DNA of 64,000 nucleotides from Bacteroidota bacterium (GTDB lineage Bacteria; Bacteroidota; Bacteroidia; NS11-12g; UBA955): contig JAIYAW010000009.1 in NCBI GenBank assembly GCA_027488835.1, positions 310,001 through 374,000 on the forward strand, read 5' to 3'. This document shows positions 26,233-34,422 of this stretch, one piece after another. The notes under the pieces are model-generated. The model saw only the letters and a program-made list of their open reading frames with translations. It had not been told where the DNA came from and did no database searches. The translations under genes and the position numbers were made by a program. Position 1 is the first letter of the stretch. Each line of letters starts with the position of its first letter.

Positions 26233-27569
26233 ACTCTCAAAAATTGACTCATAGCCATAGGGTCAATATATCCCGAATTCATTACATCATCATAAACTCC
26301 AAAAATATCGGCAATGGTTGGAACCAAATCTGTTAATCTTCCAATTGGATTTCCTTCAGAACCTACAGAAACCTTAGGTACGTTTTTACCAACCATTAAA
26401 CTCCATACTCTTAATGAATTGGCATCTGAATGATCGAATGCCATCCAATCATTTTCGTCAAGAATGGGATTTGGATTCAAGTTTCGGCCACACTCTGGAG
26501 CAACTATAAATACCGTATTGTCTTTCATTTCAGGAATATTCGTCTGAATATAATCATAAAGCCACGCAGTGATATGGTCGGCTCTATGCAAACTCCTTAA
26601 ATAGCCTGTAAAGTTTGAATGACAACCATCAACCTCAGATATATTCACCGCGAGCATTTTGGGTTTGAATTCCTTCAATATTTCAGCAGAATAGGCAACA
26701 TTAAATGCATCTGTGGAACCTGCAGCAGGAGGCATAGCAATTTGACCTAAGATTTGTTTTGTGTAGGTAGCCCTCATGAACTCTTTTATTCGGGTTCGCT
26801 CATCATCGGTGTTTTTAATGGTAGTTTGTCGAGAGTTCTCTAAAGCAAAACTATTGTTTAAGAAATTTTTCATCTCATACATTGGCTTTAATTCATTATT
26901 TGAATATGGCTTAGAGTTAGAAAGTATATTTTGTCCATAACTTCCAAAAGTAATTGGTGGGATAAACATATTTGCTCCAAAATTGAGACCATAGTTTTCA
27001 TTTGTACTTGCATTCAAAAGGGGAGTACTATTGCCAATTCCGTTTCCAACAAACCAACAATCAGTGGCTTTAAAACCTCTGTGCTTTCTGAGATATTCAA
27101 ATATAGTGGGAGATGAGGGTCTTGTTTTTAAACCTTGCCCAGTGCTCATACTTCCTGTCAGTAAAGTATTCAAGCCTACATAATGTCCTGCACTTTGCGC
27201 ACGCACTTCATTAAAGGTCATTCCTTTGCTAGCTAATGAATCTGTTAACAATCGTGGAATTGGATCTGAGCCTCTTGTTTGCCCTGGTATGTCTTGTCCA
27301 TAAACAATTTTTTTAGTTGGTGCATTGCCATTAAATAAATTGGGCATAATATTGCCTGCAACACCCGAAACGCCTTGGCTATCTTCCAAGTACCTCCCTA
27401 AAATACTTTCTTGTTGACGAACACCACCAGCAAACATAACCATAACCACATGTTCTGCTTTTTCTATGCCTGATTTAGCAAATAGTCTCCCAGATGGCAA
27501 TATATAAGGTGCAACGATACCTGCACCAACTGTAAGGGTAGATCTTTTTATAAATTCTTTTCTTCTCAT
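26229..27569 (-). CDS. DUF1501 family exported protein
   Basis: A 446-residue protein of the DUF1501 family (alkaline-phosphatase/sulfatase-like fold by family knowledge). The N-terminus MRRKEFIKRSTLTVGAG resembles a Tat signal, though RR is one residue displaced from the usual RRxFLK spacing. Family features visible are VVMVMFAGGVRQQESILGR, the GHYVGLNTLLTGS and HSNFTGYLRSLHRADHITAWL segments, VFIVAPECGRN and the final DLVPTIADIFGV. The function is unknown; in planctomycetes and Bacteroidota DUF1501 genes lie beside cytochrome-like and DUF1800/DUF1549 genes. Here it lies 6 bases after a DUF4214-like lipoprotein gene and overlaps the CX4CH lipoprotein gene by 4 bases, keeping that association. 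Confidence 0.88.
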   Translation of the reverse strand: MRRKEFIKRSTLTVGAGIVAPYILPSGRLFAKSGIEKAEHVVMVMFAGGVRQQESILGRYLEDSQGVSGVAGNIMPNLFNGNAPTKKIVYGQDIPGQTRGSDPIPRLLTDSLASKGMTFNEVRAQSAGHYVGLNTLLTGSMSTGQGLKTRPSSPTIFEYLRKHRGFKATDCWFVGNGIGNSTPLLNASTNENYGLNFGANMFIPPITFGSYGQNILSNSKPYSNNELKPMYEMKNFLNNSFALENSRQTTIKNTDDERTRIKEFMRATYTKQILGQIAMPPAAGSTDAFNVAYSAEILKEFKPKMLAVNISEVDGCHSNFTGYLRSLHRADHITAWLYDYIQTNIPEMKDNTVFIVAPECGRNLNPNPILDENDWMAFDHSDANSLRVWSLMVGKNVPKVSVGSEGNPIGRLTDLVPTIADIFGVYDDVMNSGYIDPMAMSQFLRV

Positions 27570-27575
27570 GTCGTT

Positions 27576-28085
27576 TTAATAAAATGAATATTCATCGCTC
27601 GTTGAAAATGCTGTGTAAATAAGCTCAACAGTGACTTCTGGGTTGTTTTTAATATAATTTGTAAAGTAAACTTTTTCGGCTTCTGAAGGGTATCGTAAAT
27701 AGAATCGTTTATACGTTTCAGTAATAAAAGCAGGGATATCCTTCCTCATGTCTGCATTACTGGGGATGATGATTTTGGGATTGTTAAAGTAACCACTTAG
27801 TAACATTTCTTTGGCAACATTTTGGTCGCCAATACTGTACAACACACTTTGAGCTTGAAATAACTCCATGGGATCAATTGCTTTTTGATAGAGACTTGTA
27901 TATAAAATTGAAATATACTCAGCTTCATTTTTATTTTTGAATTTCTGAGCTTTTGATTCATAAATATAAGCAGAATTCACTTGGTATTGCACATGGATTT
28001 CTTTTGTACAATATATGTTCATAATCAATATATTAAACAAGACTATTTTAATAAAGTATTTATATTTAAAATTGTGCATACTCAT
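27576..28085 (-). CDS. Predicted lipoprotein with one DUF4214-like repeat
   Basis: A 169-residue predicted envelope protein. The N-terminus is basic then hydrophobic and ends IMNIYC, a weak lipobox. The last 55 residues (AFITETYKRFYLRYPSEAEKVYF ... FSTSDEYSFY) follow the pattern of DUF4214 repeats: a Y-x-R-F/L-Y-x-R-x-P helix, an acidic residue, and a closing (S)xEY. Its upstream neighbour contains related repeats and also ends in DEY plus two residues. The start (ATG at 28085) lies 20 bases inside the upstream gene. Family assignment is by eye and tentative. Confidence 0.7.
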   Translation of the reverse strand: MSMHNFKYKYFIKIVLFNILIMNIYCTKEIHVQYQVNSAYIYESKAQKFKNKNEAEYISILYTSLYQKAIDPMELFQAQSVLYSIGDQNVAKEMLLSGYFNNPKIIIPSNADMRKDIPAFITETYKRFYLRYPSEAEKVYFTNYIKNNPEVTVELIYTAFSTSDEYSFY

Positions 28086-28983
28086 CGGTTATTAAAATTC
28101 TGCGTTGCATATTTTCAACGCTGTGATCTTTTAAGTAATTGGTTAAAATAGGGTACAAAATGCTTGGGTTTATTTCTTTCCGTATAAATTGAAAGTACCA
28201 CCATCTAATTTCAGATTCGTAGAATCCATTATTGGAAGTTATGCCTTCGCAATACTCATTTTTGTTAGAAATTACGCGATTAAAAATAAATTGAGGATTG
28301 TTTTTTTCTATAATCTGATAAGCACGATTAAATTCGTCTTTACTTGGCTTCCTGCCGAAAACATTATCATAAGTTGCATTCACAAAATTAAATGAACCCA
28401 TGTTAATCAAGTCATAAATTCCATTATTCAACATGTACTCGCAAAGCTGGTTATAAGTAATTTTATTTCGACTTAACCAATAATTGCTCTTTAAAATGCG
28501 GTCATAGTGTTTTTTCAGGTTTATGTAAGTATACATTGCAACCGAATCTCCATCCAATTGACTTAAATAAATTCCAAATCCCAAGTTCCCGGATTGCTGC
28601 GCTATGTCCATATCTGCAGCACCTTCCAGGAATCTAGATTTGCATATGTTGTAAATTCTTGATGTATAAGCTTTTCGATAACTAGAATCCCCAATTTTAT
28701 ATACTGTATCGAATTGTAGCATTTTGACGATTGAATCTCGAGAGTTTTCACCTAATTTGCCTTTTCTTAGCTTTAAAACAAATTCAGAACGCTCTATATC
28801 TGTTGCTTCACGGCCTAATATATCAATAAATAATCGATTGATATAATTTTCTACCATTAATGTTGAAACTTGAGCATACTTTGGTGGATTATTGTTGTTG
28901 CGCATAACATTTTCTTCTTTGATACACGAAACAAAGAGAAAAGAAATGATTAAAAATCGAAATGCCAATTTTATGTAATTCAT
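28066..28983 (-). CDS. Lipoprotein with about three DUF4214-like repeats
   Basis: A 305-residue predicted lipoprotein; the ATG at 28983 gives MNYIKLAFRFLIISFLFVSC with the lipid Cys at 20 (an upstream TTG in frame adds nothing). Three segments share one plan. The first, ENYINRLFIDILGREATDIERSEF, closely resembles DUF4214 (LYxxxLGRxxDxxG). The second contains TYDNVFGRKPSKDEFNRAY ... NEYCEG. The third is WYFQFIRKEINPSILYP ... TDEYAQF. DUF4214 domains occur in surface-layer and adhesin-type proteins; the binding function here is unknown. It is the first gene of the seven-gene run and has a TACATTTG element upstream. Confidence 0.75.
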   Translation of the reverse strand: MNYIKLAFRFLIISFLFVSCIKEENVMRNNNNPPKYAQVSTLMVENYINRLFIDILGREATDIERSEFVLKLRKGKLGENSRDSIVKMLQFDTVYKIGDSSYRKAYTSRIYNICKSRFLEGAADMDIAQQSGNLGFGIYLSQLDGDSVAMYTYINLKKHYDRILKSNYWLSRNKITYNQLCEYMLNNGIYDLINMGSFNFVNATYDNVFGRKPSKDEFNRAYQIIEKNNPQFIFNRVISNKNEYCEGITSNNGFYESEIRWWYFQFIRKEINPSILYPILTNYLKDHSVENMQRRILITDEYAQF

Positions 28984-29001
28984 TTTTACAATCAATTATA
29001 T

Positions 29002-29009
29002 CAAATGTA
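29002..29009 (-). promoter_or_regulatory. -7 element of the DUF4214/DUF1501 operon
   Basis: The minus strand reads TACATTTG (TAnnTTTG), 18 bases before the ATG at 28983; an ATTG lies 21 bp upstream at the -33 distance. It is the only candidate promoter I see for the run 28983 to 19751. Confidence 0.5.
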
Positions 29010-29129
29010 CAGATTTTAAATTTGATAAAACAATATTTTCGTTTAAATCTAAATTTTACCTAAGACTTTTAGCTTTTGGTTCATTTATTGATAGACAATA
29101 ATTATATTCGTAAATCGATAACATTCTGT

Positions 29130-30287
29130 ATGGCATTTTATTACAAACTGGGAAATATCCCTCCAAAACGACACACTCAATTTAGAAAATCTGATGGGAA
29201 TTTATATTCAGAAGAACTAATTAGCACTGAAGGGTTTAATAGCTTATATTCATTGGTTTATCACTGTCATCCACCAACATTGGTGAAAGAAATCGGCACA
29301 CCATACAGCGTAGAACCTAAAATTGCATTAAAACAAAATATGCAAAGTAGGAGTTTTGTCACATTCAATACGAAACCAGAAGATGACTATTTGAAAAGTA
29401 GAAAAGCTTTATTGACAAATAGCGATTTAACCATTTCTGTAGCAGCTCCAACTAAAGGAAACGTTGATTATTTCTTTAAAAATAGCGACAATGATGAGGT
29501 GATTTTTATTCACGAGGGAACTGGTAAGTTGAAAACCATCTTTGGCGAAATTGCCTTTGAATATGGTGATTACCTTGTAATTCCGAGAGGAACAATCTAC
29601 CAATTCGAATTTGACAATACAAAAAATCGTTTGATGATCATTGAATCTCCAACGCCAATTTATCCCCCAAAAAGATACCAAAACTCTTTTGGTCAATTAC
29701 TTGAACACTCTCCATATTGCGAAAGAGACATTAAAGTACCTCAGAATTTGCAAACACATGATGAATTGGGCGACTTTCATGTTTTGATTAAAAAGCAAAA
29801 TATGATTTATCCTTATACCTATGCCTCACATCCATTTGATGCAGTGGGTTGGGATGGTTATGCTTATCCTTTTGGATTCAGCATTCATGATTTTGAACCA
29901 ATTACGGGTAGATTACATCAACCACCTCCAATTCATCAGACTTTTGAGGGACGTAACTTTGTAATATGTAGTTTTGTTCCGAGGCTTTACGATTATCATC
30001 CGCTTTCAATTCCAGCTCCATACAACCATAGCAATGTAGATAGCGACGAAATATTGTATTATGTAGATGGCGATTTCATGAGCCGCAAACATGTTGAAAA
30101 GGGAATGATTACCCTACATCCTAAAGGAATCCCACATGGTCCACATCCTGGAACCGTTGAAAAAAGTATCGGCAAAAAAGAAACTCAAGAACTCGCAGTA
30201 ATGATAGATCCGTTTTATCCTTTGATGATCACAGAAGAAGCCATGGCTGTTGAAGATCCGAATTATTATAAATCTTGGGTTGAATAA
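29130..30287 (+). CDS. hmgA: Homogentisate 1,2-dioxygenase
   Basis: An Fe(II) ring-cleaving dioxygenase of tyrosine/phenylalanine degradation: homogentisate plus O2 to maleylacetoacetate. The start is set at the ATG at 29130 (MAFYYKLGNIPPKRHTQF), the usual Bacteroidota N-terminus, giving 385 residues; the frame is open 18 codons further upstream. Two cupin halves are visible. The iron ligands sit in the C-terminal half: the His and Glu in PYNHSNVDSDEILYYVDG and the His in IPHGPHPG. The RLHQPPPIHQTFEG stretch is typical. The gene is divergent from the DUF1501 operon and 11 bases before a T9SS protein gene. The rest of the tyrosine pathway is not in the window. Confidence 0.95.
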   Translation: MAFYYKLGNIPPKRHTQFRKSDGNLYSEELISTEGFNSLYSLVYHCHPPTLVKEIGTPYSVEPKIALKQNMQSRSFVTFNTKPEDDYLKSRKALLTNSDLTISVAAPTKGNVDYFFKNSDNDEVIFIHEGTGKLKTIFGEIAFEYGDYLVIPRGTIYQFEFDNTKNRLMIIESPTPIYPPKRYQNSFGQLLEHSPYCERDIKVPQNLQTHDELGDFHVLIKKQNMIYPYTYASHPFDAVGWDGYAYPFGFSIHDFEPITGRLHQPPPIHQTFEGRNFVICSFVPRLYDYHPLSIPAPYNHSNVDSDEILYYVDGDFMSRKHVEKGMITLHPKGIPHGPHPGTVEKSIGKKETQELAVMIDPFYPLMITEEAMAVEDPNYYKSWVE

Positions 30288-30298
30288 TTTTTAAGGAT

Positions 30299-33200
30299 AT
30301 GATAAATAAAACCATACTTTTTGTCTTAATTTCTTGTTTAAGTAACATAACTTATTCTCAAGTAAATGAGACAAATAACGAAATAAGTATTCGAAAATAT
30401 GCGCGAATGCAAATACGTATTTCTAAACAATTTCAGAAAAGCGTATCAAAATTCAAAAGCGAACACAATGTAAAGTTCGCTACTCCAGACAAATATTGGG
30501 AACAGGAGTATCTAACTACAATGAACCCCAAATTAGGCAGACCTACTCCAGAAGTATTGACAGCGGAAATTCAGAAATTACTGAAACAAAATGGAGAGAT
30601 TGCATTGCAACCAGGTACATCAATTTCAAAATGGCAATTGAGAGGTCCTAATAATGTGGGAGGTAGAACTCGCGCGGTTGCTTGGGATCCAAACGACACC
30701 AAAGGAAAGAAAGTGTGGGCTGGCGCTGTAACAGGAGGATTATGGTATAATAATGACATTACTAGTGCATCAAGTTCATGGGTTTCGGTAAGCGATATTT
30801 GGGCGAATGTTACTGTTTCATGTATCGCATTTGATCCAAACGATTCTAAGATAATTTATGTCGGTACTGGTGAGGGATGGGGTTCAAGCACCAGCACTTC
30901 TCGGGGTCAGGGCATTTACAAAAGTACCGATGGGGGAGCTAATTTTAGTTTAATATCTAGCACATCTTCATTTTATTACATCAACGATATTGCTGTTCGA
31001 GATGAATCGGGAACTTCAGTTGTTTATGCGGCTGTTGATGCTTTATATTTTCAAGGTCAATGGAATGGAATATCGAGTTACGGATTAAAGAGGAGTGCGA
31101 ACGGTGGTACAAGTTGGTCATCGGCATTAGGGAATGTAACTAGCAAAACATACACTTATTCCGTTGCTGATATTGAAATTGCTGAAGATAATAGACTTTG
31201 GATAGGCACTAGAAACTGCCCTTATGGTTCTGCTACTTCTGATGGAGGTGGTGGTAGGGTTATGTATTCTGATAATGGAACTACCTGGACAACCAATTAT
31301 TCTCATAAAAATAACTTAGGTAGGGTTGAAATTGCCGTGGCACCAAATGACTTCAATACGGTTTATGCACTGTTTGAATCAAGTGGAAAAGCAGACACCT
31401 TAATAAAAACAAGAAATCAGGGTGTTTCATGGTCATCAATGAAAAAACCAAAAGATGCAGATAACGGAATTCCAGCTACAGATTTTACAAGGGGACAAGC
31501 TTGGTATGATTTAACCATAAGTGTTTCTCCATTGGATTCTAATATTGTGATTGTTGGGGGGATTGATTTATTCTATTCAAGCAACAGTGGATCTTCTTGG
31601 TCGCAAATTAGCAAATGGTCTAACAATCCAGGATTAGGAAGCCTATCTTGTTCTTATGTTCATGCCGACCAACATGTTGCAGTGTTTAAACCTAAAAGTT
31701 TGGGTGAAATTATGTTTGGATGCGATGGGGGTGTGTTTTACTCAGCCAATATTACAAATAGTCCTGCTACAAAAGATATTATTGCTCAAAGAAATTACGG
31801 ATATTTTGCGACACAGTTTTATGCCGGTGATTTGTCTCAAACGGCATCTAAGGATTTGTTTATAGCGGGAGCGCAGGATAACGGCACTCACCAACTGGTT
31901 GGATCAGGGGTTTCAAACACCAATATGGTAACAGGTGGTGATGGAACTTTTTGCTTTATAAGTGCTTCAAATAACCAAACTCAAATAACTGGTTATGTTT
32001 ATAATACATATTATTTTACTACCGACAATTGGGCCTCTAGTGATTATCTTTTAAATGATGGCTCATCAGGTAAGTTTGTAAATCCTGCCATTTGGGATGA
32101 TAATGGATATGGATTGTTTTCTGTGAAAGATGCGTTAACCCTCTACAGAACCAAAATTACCAGTGGTACAGCTGGAACACCAAATACAATTAATATAAAA
32201 ACGAGTGGTTCGCCAGGGAAAGGCAGTTGTTTTTGGATCAATAAAGATCCACTGACTTTAAAGACAGTCCTTTACATAGGAACTGATATTGGAACTGTTT
32301 GGAAAACAAACGATGCCTGGGCCACAACGCCAATTTTTACCCAAATGGGAACCTTAACTAGTGGAAATGCTTCCTCGTTATTTAGACATAAAAATACGGA
32401 TACAATGGCAGCTACCGTTTCTAACTATGGAATCAACAACATTTACATATCAACGAATGGTGGTACAAATTGGACAGCGAAAGATGGTGATTTGCCTGAT
32501 GTACCGGTTTGGTCAATTGTATTAAATCCCTCAAAACTAGGAGAGGCTTTAGTTGCAACGGAGCTTGGTGTATATGGCACTGATAATATATATGCAAGTA
32601 GTCCAACTTGGACGGCCTATAATCTAGGAATGTCAGCTGTTAAAACCTTACAACTCAAATATAGATCATCAGATCAGCTTTTAATGGCTGTAACACATGG
32701 GAGAGGGGTTTACACTTCAAATGCTTGGTCTATTAAGGATCCTATTGCAAAGTTTGGCATTTCAGATACATTGCCTTGTTCAAATCAAGTTGTGAATTTA
32801 ATTGATTCATCATTAAATAGTCCATTGAATTGGAAATGGACAATTAATCCAAACACAGATGTGAAATTCACAATAGGCGACAGTACTTCTAAAAGTCCTA
32901 AAATCAAATTGACCAAAGGCGGTAGGTATTTCATCACACTTACGGTTTCAAACAACTCTGGTGTAAATAGCAGAACAAAGAGTGTAACAGTGGTTGATAC
33001 AATTGCAATGCAAATGAATGCCTTTGCAGATAAACAAACTATTTGCAGAGATGATTCATTAAAATTAACATCTTCCTATGGAGATAGCATGATGAATAGT
33101 TTAAAAATCAAATACAAATGGTATAAAAACGGGGTAATTGGCGCTTCAGATACGAATAGTTTCTTAAAAGTATTACCAAAGCAAAAAGACAGTGTTGCCT

Positions 33201-33748
33201 ACAAAATTTCAGCAACCACAACGTATAAGTGTGCATTTCCGAAAACAGCAATGAGTAATGTTGTGACTGTAAAATTAACATACCGAAACATTGTTATTTA
33301 TTGTAGTAACGACACATTGTTTGTCTTAAATAAACCAGTTGGAGGACAAATTGACTGGTATTTAAATGGCGTTAAGATTGGGACAGGAACTAACAACTTC
33401 ATTCATGCGACTAAAAAAGGGGGGTACAGAGCAATTTACAAAAATGGAAGTTGTTTCAGTGATTCAACAAACAGGTTGCTGTTAATGTCAGTAGGAATCA
33501 AAAACAACCCTCTGAAATACGGCAGTCGTATTTATCCAAATCCGTCAAAAGACTTTGTAAATTTTGATTCCAAAGTGAACGGGCAATTGGAAGTATTGAA
33601 TACTTCAGGTCAATTAGTTATTAAAGAATCTATTCAAACTAATAAGTCATATAAATTAAATATAAGCAATTTGGCATCTGGAGAATACCTAATTATGGTA
33701 AGAACAGATGATTCCTATATTCAAATTGACAAACTGCTTGTGAATTAA
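30299..33748 (+). CDS. Secreted BNR/sortilin-like beta-propeller protein with PKD and T9SS type-A sorting domain
   Basis: A 1149-residue T9SS substrate. Signal peptide 1-21 (ending ITYSQ). From about 110 to 810 there are repeated Asp-box motifs (STDGGANF, SANGGTSW, SDNGTTW, SNSGSSW, STNGGTNW), as in VPS10/sortilin, sialidase and GH74-type propellers, with phrases such as VWAGAVTGGLWYN and IIYVGTGEGWG. A PKD-like domain follows at about 818-905. The last 80 residues form a type-A sorting domain starting RIYPNPSKDFVNF and ending IDKLLVN. No catalytic pair can be assigned with confidence, so binding or hydrolysis of a polymer is equally possible. It follows hmgA by 11 bases, but a functional link is doubtful. 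A hairpin terminator follows. Confidence 0.88.
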   Translation: MINKTILFVLISCLSNITYSQVNETNNEISIRKYARMQIRISKQFQKSVSKFKSEHNVKFATPDKYWEQEYLTTMNPKLGRPTPEVLTAEIQKLLKQNGEIALQPGTSISKWQLRGPNNVGGRTRAVAWDPNDTKGKKVWAGAVTGGLWYNNDITSASSSWVSVSDIWANVTVSCIAFDPNDSKIIYVGTGEGWGSSTSTSRGQGIYKSTDGGANFSLISSTSSFYYINDIAVRDESGTSVVYAAVDALYFQGQWNGISSYGLKRSANGGTSWSSALGNVTSKTYTYSVADIEIAEDNRLWIGTRNCPYGSATSDGGGGRVMYSDNGTTWTTNYSHKNNLGRVEIAVAPNDFNTVYALFESSGKADTLIKTRNQGVSWSSMKKPKDADNGIPATDFTRGQAWYDLTISVSPLDSNIVIVGGIDLFYSSNSGSSWSQISKWSNNPGLGSLSCSYVHADQHVAVFKPKSLGEIMFGCDGGVFYSANITNSPATKDIIAQRNYGYFATQFYAGDLSQTASKDLFIAGAQDNGTHQLVGSGVSNTNMVTGGDGTFCFISASNNQTQITGYVYNTYYFTTDNWASSDYLLNDGSSGKFVNPAIWDDNGYGLFSVKDALTLYRTKITSGTAGTPNTINIKTSGSPGKGSCFWINKDPLTLKTVLYIGTDIGTVWKTNDAWATTPIFTQMGTLTSGNASSLFRHKNTDTMAATVSNYGINNIYISTNGGTNWTAKDGDLPDVPVWSIVLNPSKLGEALVATELGVYGTDNIYASSPTWTAYNLGMSAVKTLQLKYRSSDQLLMAVTHGRGVYTSNAWSIKDPIAKFGISDTLPCSNQVVNLIDSSLNSPLNWKWTINPNTDVKFTIGDSTSKSPKIKLTKGGRYFITLTVSNNSGVNSRTKSVTVVDTIAMQMNAFADKQTICRDDSLKLTSSYGDSMMNSLKIKYKWYKNGVIGASDTNSFLKVLPKQKDSVAYKISATTTYKCAFPKTAMSNVVTVKLTYRNIVIYCSNDTLFVLNKPVGGQIDWYLNGVKIGTGTNNFIHATKKGGYRAIYKNGSCFSDSTNRLLLMSVGIKNNPLKYGSRIYPNPSKDFVNFDSKVNGQLEVLNTSGQLVIKESIQTNKSYKLNISNLASGEYLIMVRTDDSYIQIDKLLVN

Positions 33749-33787
33749 ATCATTGAGCTACAGCAAATCAACTTAAATCACTTATTT

Positions 33788-33809
33788 AAAAGAGCCTGCG
33801 GGCTCTTTT
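33788..33809 (+). terminator. Intrinsic terminator after the BNR/T9SS gene
   Basis: 9-bp arms (33788-33796, 33801-33809), loop TGCG, followed by more T. It overlaps the beginning of the next open frame, whose signal peptide appears to be encoded across the hairpin. Confidence 0.75.
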
Positions 33810-34278
33810 TTTATTTGGTATTTTGTTGATGATATCAGCAACAACTAGTTACGCACAATGTGATTATTCAGTAGTTAAATTCAACTACAAAAACGACGGC
33901 GGTAGAGTAAGTTTTAATTTAGGAAGTGGAGACACATGTTTAATTTACATAACATGGGCAAAAAATTTAAGAACTAAAAACTTTCTTAGATTATCAGATT
34001 ATAGAGTATTTAGTGCTGTATTAGATACTGGACATTATCTATTTAAAGTAGACCTTTTCTGTAAATGTACAGTTGATAACGGTGGCATGATTTATAAAAA
34101 TGCTTATATTGGATGTGACTCAGGGACGGTTTCAATATATAATCTTTCTAAAACAGAACCTAAACTAGTTTCGATTTGTGATTTATTGGGAAGACCGTTA
34201 GAAAAAGTTGAGGACAATATTCCTTACATATTTTTATATGAGAATGGACAACGCAAGAAAATTATCAGAAATAAATAG
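33796..34278 (+). CDS. Small secreted protein without an ATG at the signal peptide start
   Basis: In frame from 33790 to the TAA at 34276-34278. The frame reads KSLRALFLFGILLMISATTSYAQ, a complete-looking Sec signal peptide, but it has no ATG before residue LLM; the preceding in-frame codon is a stop (33787-33789). Possible starts are CTG at 33796 (chosen here because it keeps the whole hydrophobic core), TTG at 33823 or ATG at 33829 (a very short signal). The mature part of about 140 residues has five cysteines. It ends LVSICDLLGRPLEKVEDNIPYIFLYENGQRKKIIRNK, read here as LLGRP... FLYENG...KK, like a short T9SS-type C-terminal tail. The function is unknown. The 5' part coincides with the terminator hairpin of the previous gene; it may be a decayed or atypically started gene. 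Confidence 0.6.
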   Translation: MRALFLFGILLMISATTSYAQCDYSVVKFNYKNDGGRVSFNLGSGDTCLIYITWAKNLRTKNFLRLSDYRVFSAVLDTGHYLFKVDLFCKCTVDNGGMIYKNAYIGCDSGTVSIYNLSKTEPKLVSICDLLGRPLEKVEDNIPYIFLYENGQRKKIIRNK

Positions 34279-34360
34279 TCAATAAAGGTTCTGTTATTCA
34301 TTGAATGATTTCATTCCTAGTTGTTTTATAATTTACATTATGTTAAATAGTATTGTAAAA

Positions 34361-34392
34361 GAATAAGGATTGTACTCCTACAATCCTTATTC
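34361..34392. terminator. Hairpin between convergent genes
   Basis: Perfect 13-bp arms (34361-34373 and 34380-34392) around a 6-base loop, between the small secreted protein gene and the TPR gene ending at 34423. On the minus strand it is followed by TTTT. Confidence 0.75.
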
Positions 34393-34422
34393 TGTATTTG
34401 TGTTAATAATATCTAAGATTTA

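Noticed and set aside
29076-29129. Longer homogentisate dioxygenase from 29076
   Set aside because: The first 18 residues do not resemble the family N-terminus; MAFYYKLG at 29130 does.
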